DNA from: SpSt-398 sp041752235
GTDB taxonomy: Bacteria; Bacteroidota; Bacteroidia; Chitinophagales; Chitinophagaceae
DNA length: 64,000 nucleotides
NCBI GenBank assembly: GCA_041752235.1
Contig: JBGSHM010000002.1
Location: 124,001 to 188,000, forward strand
Direction of reading: 5' to 3'
A program made the position numbers and the translations under genes. A model generated the notes under the pieces. It was not told where the DNA came from and searched no databases. It saw only the letters and a list, made by a program, of their open reading frames with translations. Numbering within the stretch: position 1 is the stretch's first letter; each line of letters starts with the position of its first letter. Below are positions 60,706 through 64,000 of the stretch, piece after piece.

Positions 60706-62337
60706 TCATTCTCCCGCCATAAACGGATACCGATAATCCACGGGCGGATTAAAGGTTTCTTTGATGGTGCGGGGACTCAACCAGCGATAAAGATTAAGAA
60801 TAGATCCGGCCTTGTCATTGGTGCCACTGCCACGGGCTCCACCAAATGGTTGCTGTCCAACCACCGCTCCGGTTGGTTTGTCATTGATGTAAAAATTACC
60901 GGCTGCATGTCTCAGTCTGTTCGTTGCCAGTTCCACCGCTTCCCTGTCCTTGGAGATTATCGACCCGGTGAGGGCATAGGGAGATGTATTATCAAGCAGC
61001 TCCAGGGTCTTTTCAAATTCATTTTCCGGATAAATGTAAACTGTCAATACCGGCCCAAAGATCTCTTCGCACATGGTTACATACTTGGGGTCTTTTGCTT
61101 CAATGACCGTTGGTTGAATAAACCATCCCTTGGAAGAATCACACACCCCTCCTACCCATATATCGGCCTTGGGGTCCTGTTTGGCATTGTCAATATATCG
61201 TTTGATACTATTGAAACTCTTTTCATCTATCACCGCATTGATGAAATTCGAAAAATCTTCCACGGTTCCTATTTTAAAACTGTTGACCCCGTCAACCAGT
61301 TTCTTTTTTACTTCTTCAGCCAGGTTGGAAGGTAAATAGGCACGTGAGGCAGCAGAACATTTTTGCCCCTGAAATTCAAAGGCCCCCCGAAGCAAGGCGG
61401 TCGCCACGACATCCGCATCGGCTGTTTTATGCGCAATTACAAAATCTTTACCCCCTGTTTCTCCCACGATGCGTGGATAGGAACGATAGTTTGACATGTT
61501 CTTGCCGATGGTTTCCCACATGTTATTGAAGACACCTGTAGAACCGGTAAAATGTACCCCGGCAAAATCACGGTGATTAAAACAAACCTTACCAATGGTG
61601 GGGCCATCTACATATATGAGGTTGATGACACCGTCTGGTAATCCGGCTTCTTTCAATATACGTATTGTCATTTGGGCGGCATATACCTGGGTATTGGCTG
61701 GCTTCCACACTACCACATTCCCACACATCGCAGCAGAGGTAGGCAGGTTGCCACCAATGGCGGTAAAATTAAAAGGTGTAACAGCGAGTACAAAACCCTC
61801 CAGCGCACGATACTCCATTCGATTATGCATGCCCGGGCCGCTGATCGGTTGTTGCTTATAGATCTCACTCAGGAAATGCACATTGAACCGCAGGAAATCA
61901 ATCAGCTCACAAGCGGCATCGATCTCCGCCTGGAAAACATTCTTGCTTTGTCCTAACATGGTCACGCCATTCATATAAGGACGGTATCGGGTGGCCATCA
62001 GGTCAGCCGCCTTAAGAAAAATATTCGCCCTGTTTTCCCAACTCATCGCCGCCCAGGATTCACGTGCCGCCAGAGCGGCATCGATTGCCTGGTGTACATG
62101 GCTTTCATCCCCTGCATGAAAATGACCCAGGGTATGACTGGTTTCATGAGGCGGATGCATGGCGACCTTTTTCCCGGTCCTTACCTCTTCCCTGCCGATA
62201 TACATCGGCACATCGATAGTTTGACTTTTTAATTCAGCCAACACTTCTTTCAGCCTATTTCTTTCGGCGGAACCAGGGGCATAATTAAGTACTGGCTCGT
62301 TGGTTGGCATGGGGTAAGAGAAGGTTCCAAAGCTCAT
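60706..62337 (-). CDS. pruA: L-glutamate gamma-semialdehyde dehydrogenase (P5C dehydrogenase)
   Basis: Oxidises glutamate semialdehyde, in equilibrium with pyrroline-5-carboxylate, to glutamate using NAD+ in proline degradation. The 543-residue length is that of the group-1 P5C dehydrogenases found in Bacteroidota and eukaryotes. Motifs are GETGGKDFVIAHKTAD near residue 290 with the catalytic Glu, EFQGQKCSAASRAYLP with catalytic Cys327, and EEIFGPVLTVYIYP near 420. No proline dehydrogenase is adjacent. It is convergent with the AsmA gene across the heptad array. Confidence 0.95.
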   Translation of the reverse strand: MSFGTFSYPMPTNEPVLNYAPGSAERNRLKEVLAELKSQTIDVPMYIGREEVRTGKKVAMHPPHETSHTLGHFHAGDESHVHQAIDAALAARESWAAMSWENRANIFLKAADLMATRYRPYMNGVTMLGQSKNVFQAEIDAACELIDFLRFNVHFLSEIYKQQPISGPGMHNRMEYRALEGFVLAVTPFNFTAIGGNLPTSAAMCGNVVVWKPANTQVYAAQMTIRILKEAGLPDGVINLIYVDGPTIGKVCFNHRDFAGVHFTGSTGVFNNMWETIGKNMSNYRSYPRIVGETGGKDFVIAHKTADADVVATALLRGAFEFQGQKCSAASRAYLPSNLAEEVKKKLVDGVNSFKIGTVEDFSNFINAVIDEKSFNSIKRYIDNAKQDPKADIWVGGVCDSSKGWFIQPTVIEAKDPKYVTMCEEIFGPVLTVYIYPENEFEKTLELLDNTSPYALTGSIISKDREAVELATNRLRHAAGNFYINDKPTGAVVGQQPFGGARGSGTNDKAGSILNLYRWLSPRTIKETFNPPVDYRYPFMAGE

Positions 62338-62427
62338 ATGATTAATTTGAAAATTTAGATGCTGGTTTTCTTATTAAAGTCGAAATGATTAAAGATAAAA
62401 TGCAAATTAAAACCTGAAATCGAAAAA

Positions 62428-63517
62428 TCATCCTTCTTCAGCAGATTGCATCAAATACGCCTTTATAAATCCATCCAACTCACCATCCATCACCGGTTGA
62501 ATATTCCCTGTCTCATGGTCGGTACGATGGTCTTTGATCATTTTATAAGGATGGAAAACATAACTGCGGATCTGGCTACCCCACTCAATTTTCCGTTTAT
62601 TGGCATTGGCTGCATTCTTTAATTCCTCGCGTTTGCGCAATTCTTCTTCATATAAACGGCTCTTCAACATTTGCATGGCCTTTTCACGGTTACCTAACTG
62701 AGTTCGCTCGGTTTGGCAAACCACCACAAATCCGGTTGGAATGTGGGTAAGCAATACTTTGGTCTCCACCTTGTTTACATTCTGTCCACCGGCACCCCCG
62801 CTTCGGGCGGTCTCCATCTTCACTTCACTGTCTTTGATCTCAATATTGATCGTATCATCCACCAGTGGATAAACAAATACGGAAGAAAAGGAAGTATGCC
62901 TTCGAGCATTGGAATCAAAGGGAGAAATGCGTACAAGACGGTGTACTCCACTTTCCGCCTTGAGGAAACCATAGGCAAATGGGCCTTCAAATTGAAGGGT
63001 ACAGGTCTTGATCCCGGCCCCATCACCCCAAACCCAATCGAGTTCGGTTACTTTCCACCCTTGCTTTTCACCATACATCCGATACATCCGGGCGAGCATT
63101 TCCGACCAGTCCTGGCTTTCCGTTCCTCCCGCACCACTATTGATTTGAAGCACAGCCGGAAGCTCATCTTCGGGATTGTTCAGCGTCCCTTTGAATTCCG
63201 CATCCTCCACACTGGATTCAGCTTTTTCAAATGCCTCCCTGACCTCCTCTTCGGTGGCCTCACCTTCTTTCCAAAAATCAAATAATATGGAGAAATCTTC
63301 AATGGCAGAAGCCGTCGAATCATAAAGCTTTACCCAGTATTCGTTCTGCTGGATATTCTTCATGATCTCGGTCGCCCGTTTGTTGTCGTCCCAGAAACCG
63401 GGACTAAGCGATAGTTGTTTTTCGTGCGTTATTTTCTGTTGACGGTTCTCGACGTCAAAGAAACCTCCTTATCCCGTCAAGACGGGACCGCAAATCTTTC
63501 AATTTTTCTGTTGTCAT
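62428..63517 (-). CDS. prfB: Peptide chain release factor 2, with programmed +1 frameshift
   Basis: Terminates translation at UGA and UAA. The main frame (62428-63456) encodes the body, with the RF2 tripeptide SPF in RISPFDSNARRHTSF and GGQ in SGGAGGQNVNK (about residues 243-245). The true start is ATG at 63517 in another frame: 20 codons, then in-frame UGA at 63457-63455. The site reads AGGAGG-TTT-CTT-TGA-C, with spacing as in E. coli, so a +1 slip on CTT TGA joins the frames. The total is about 362 residues. This is autoregulation: low RF2 favours the frameshift. Confidence 0.96.
63455..63487 (-). promoter_or_regulatory. prfB recoding site with upstream palindrome
   Basis: On the minus strand the order is a palindrome (TCCCGTC, two bases, GACGGGA; 63487-63472), a TA spacer, the internal Shine-Dalgarno AGGAGG, TTT, and the slip site CTT-TGA-C. 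The internal Shine-Dalgarno, slip site and stop are the classical RF2 frameshift signals. The hairpin, which can form a six-pair stem with a CUUG loop, is an addition I do not recall from E. coli. Confidence 0.85.
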
Positions 63518-63540
63518 AGCGGCGAAGATAGGAAGAAATC

Positions 63541-63759
63541 GTGAATCGTGAGGCGTGAGGCGTGGGGCGTGAGACGTGAGACGTGAGGCGTGAATAGTGA
63601 ATTGTGAATTGTGAATATTGATTAGGAAACTTAGAAACTATAACTTACATCGCCAAATATATATTCACCATTCACCATTCACCATTCACCATTCACCATT
63701 CACCATTCACCATTCACCATTCACCATTCACATCTCACATCTCACGCCTCACGTCTCAC
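63541..63759. repeat. Large heptad array element with core
   Basis: The left arm (63541-63624) has eleven units in strict 7-base register: GTGAATC, GTGAGGC and variants, then GTGAATA/GTGAATT, plus a degenerate TTGATTA. The core (about 63625-63663) matches that of the 60.6 kb element. The right arm (63664-63759) has nine TTCACCA units, then TTCACAT, CTCACAT, CTCACGC, CTCACGT and CTCAC. The stop of the next minus-strand gene (63758-63756) lies in the last unit. Confidence 0.92.
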
Positions 63760-64000
63760 AAAGCATACACCTGCCTCATTCTCCTGGTGAATTCCGCTAT
63801 GATTTGCCGGGTCAGTTCGCGGTAAAGGTCATCGTAAGAAGGTGGGTTTTTAAAACTCCCGTTGATGATCGCCTTATCCTTTTCCGATAGGGCCCTGGAG
63901 TCGCCGGTAAAGGAACCCAATTGATTCTCCCAAGTATATTTAGCGGGGAAACGTTCGGTGATAATGATTCGACGGGTTTCCGCATCCGTTACCCGGCAAC
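63756..64000 (-). CDS. C-terminal end of an unrecognised protein, 5'-truncated by the window edge
   Basis: An open frame of 81 codons enters from the right edge and ends with TGA at 63758-63756. I do not recognise the family. The visible end is basic and helical: ETRRIIITERFPAKYTWENQ, then LSEKDKAIINGSFKNPPSYD, and LTRQIIAEFTRRMRQVYAL at the C-terminus. Codon use looks like that of its neighbours. Upstream of it on the same strand nothing is visible; downstream, 238 bases away, is prfB. Its last codons and stop are supplied by the heptad array. Confidence 0.7.
   Translation of the reverse strand, partial: CRVTDAETRRIIITERFPAKYTWENQLGSFTGDSRALSEKDKAIINGSFKNPPSYDDLYRELTRQIIAEFTRRMRQVYAL

Noticed and set aside
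63664..63726. Regular short repeats that might suggest a CRISPR array
   Set aside because: The unit is 7 bases with no spacers and no cas genes are present. It is a heptad tandem repeat.
63618..63890. A 90-codon + strand frame rich in HHSPFTI repeats
   Set aside because: It is the translation of the TTCACCA array read on its stop-free strand, and its second half is antisense to the real minus-strand gene. No family features.

Overview
The window is a 64 kb piece of a Bacteroidota chromosome, most likely from the Chitinophagaceae. The evidence is a SusC/SusD pair, a large PKD adhesin with a gliding-motility C-terminal domain next to a PorP/SprF protein (type IX secretion), paired DUF3857 transglutaminase-like proteins, a BT_3928-type DoxX gene beside folP and DUF1599, weak Shine-Dalgarno sequences, and several -7 boxes of the form TAnnTTTG. 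About 53 protein genes are supported. I saw no rRNA, tRNA, IS element, prophage or CRISPR array.

Layout. 1-8.5 kb: 3' part of a UbiD-family decarboxylase, two overlapping DUF3857 genes, a TraB/GumN lipoprotein, ndk, an NrnA-like DHH phosphoesterase and an FKBP lipoprotein. 8.5-12.7 kb: folP, DUF1599, BT_3928-like DoxX, a lone DppB-type permease and a CBS protein. 12.7-17.2 kb: a DciA-like gene and recF diverge from pdhA, a TPR membrane protein, ribH and a LutA-like protein. 17.2-22.4 kb: fasciclin, EVE, Sir2, saccharopine dehydrogenase, a porin-like barrel and a GYF_2 membrane protein. 22.6-29.8 kb: gyrA, a TPR protein, a small AT-rich DUF2335 locus, a Bax-inhibitor-like protein, a helical-repeat protein and type II NADH dehydrogenase. 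30-38.8 kb: serA, a serine hydrolase, the NAD(P)HX repair enzyme, a membrane pyrophosphatase and a BlaI/M56 pair. 38.8-44.2 kb: PorP/SprF and the 1436-residue adhesin. 44.7-48.3 kb: small lipoprotein and HMA genes, pyrE, a NUDIX gene, coaD and pyrB. 48.3-56.9 kb: a SusC-SusD-FG-GAP/ASPIC cassette that separates pyrB from pyrR. 57-64 kb: pyrR, AsmA, pruA, prfB with a programmed frameshift, and the end of an unrecognised gene.

The most unusual signal is non-coding. Six loci carry elements built on a strict or degenerate 7-base period at gene 3' ends: around 1.06, 19.1, 28.5, 29.9, 60.6 and 63.6 kb. Two sequence families occur, GTGAGGC/GTGAATG and TTAGCCA/TTAGCTA. Each unit read outward from the gene usually carries TGA or TAG. 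Because 7 is not a multiple of 3, three units place a stop in every frame. Nine genes have their actual stop codon inside such an element. At two convergent pairs the two stop codons lie opposite each other in the same perfect inverted repeat. The two largest elements share a central core of about 44 bp with 38 identities. A seventh 7-base-periodic stem-loop of unrelated sequence lies at 18.3 kb.

Most other genes are housekeeping and show gene order that I recall as common in this phylum. Starts were moved inward from the longest open frame where a downstream Met fits a signal peptide, the family N-terminus or a divergent neighbour.
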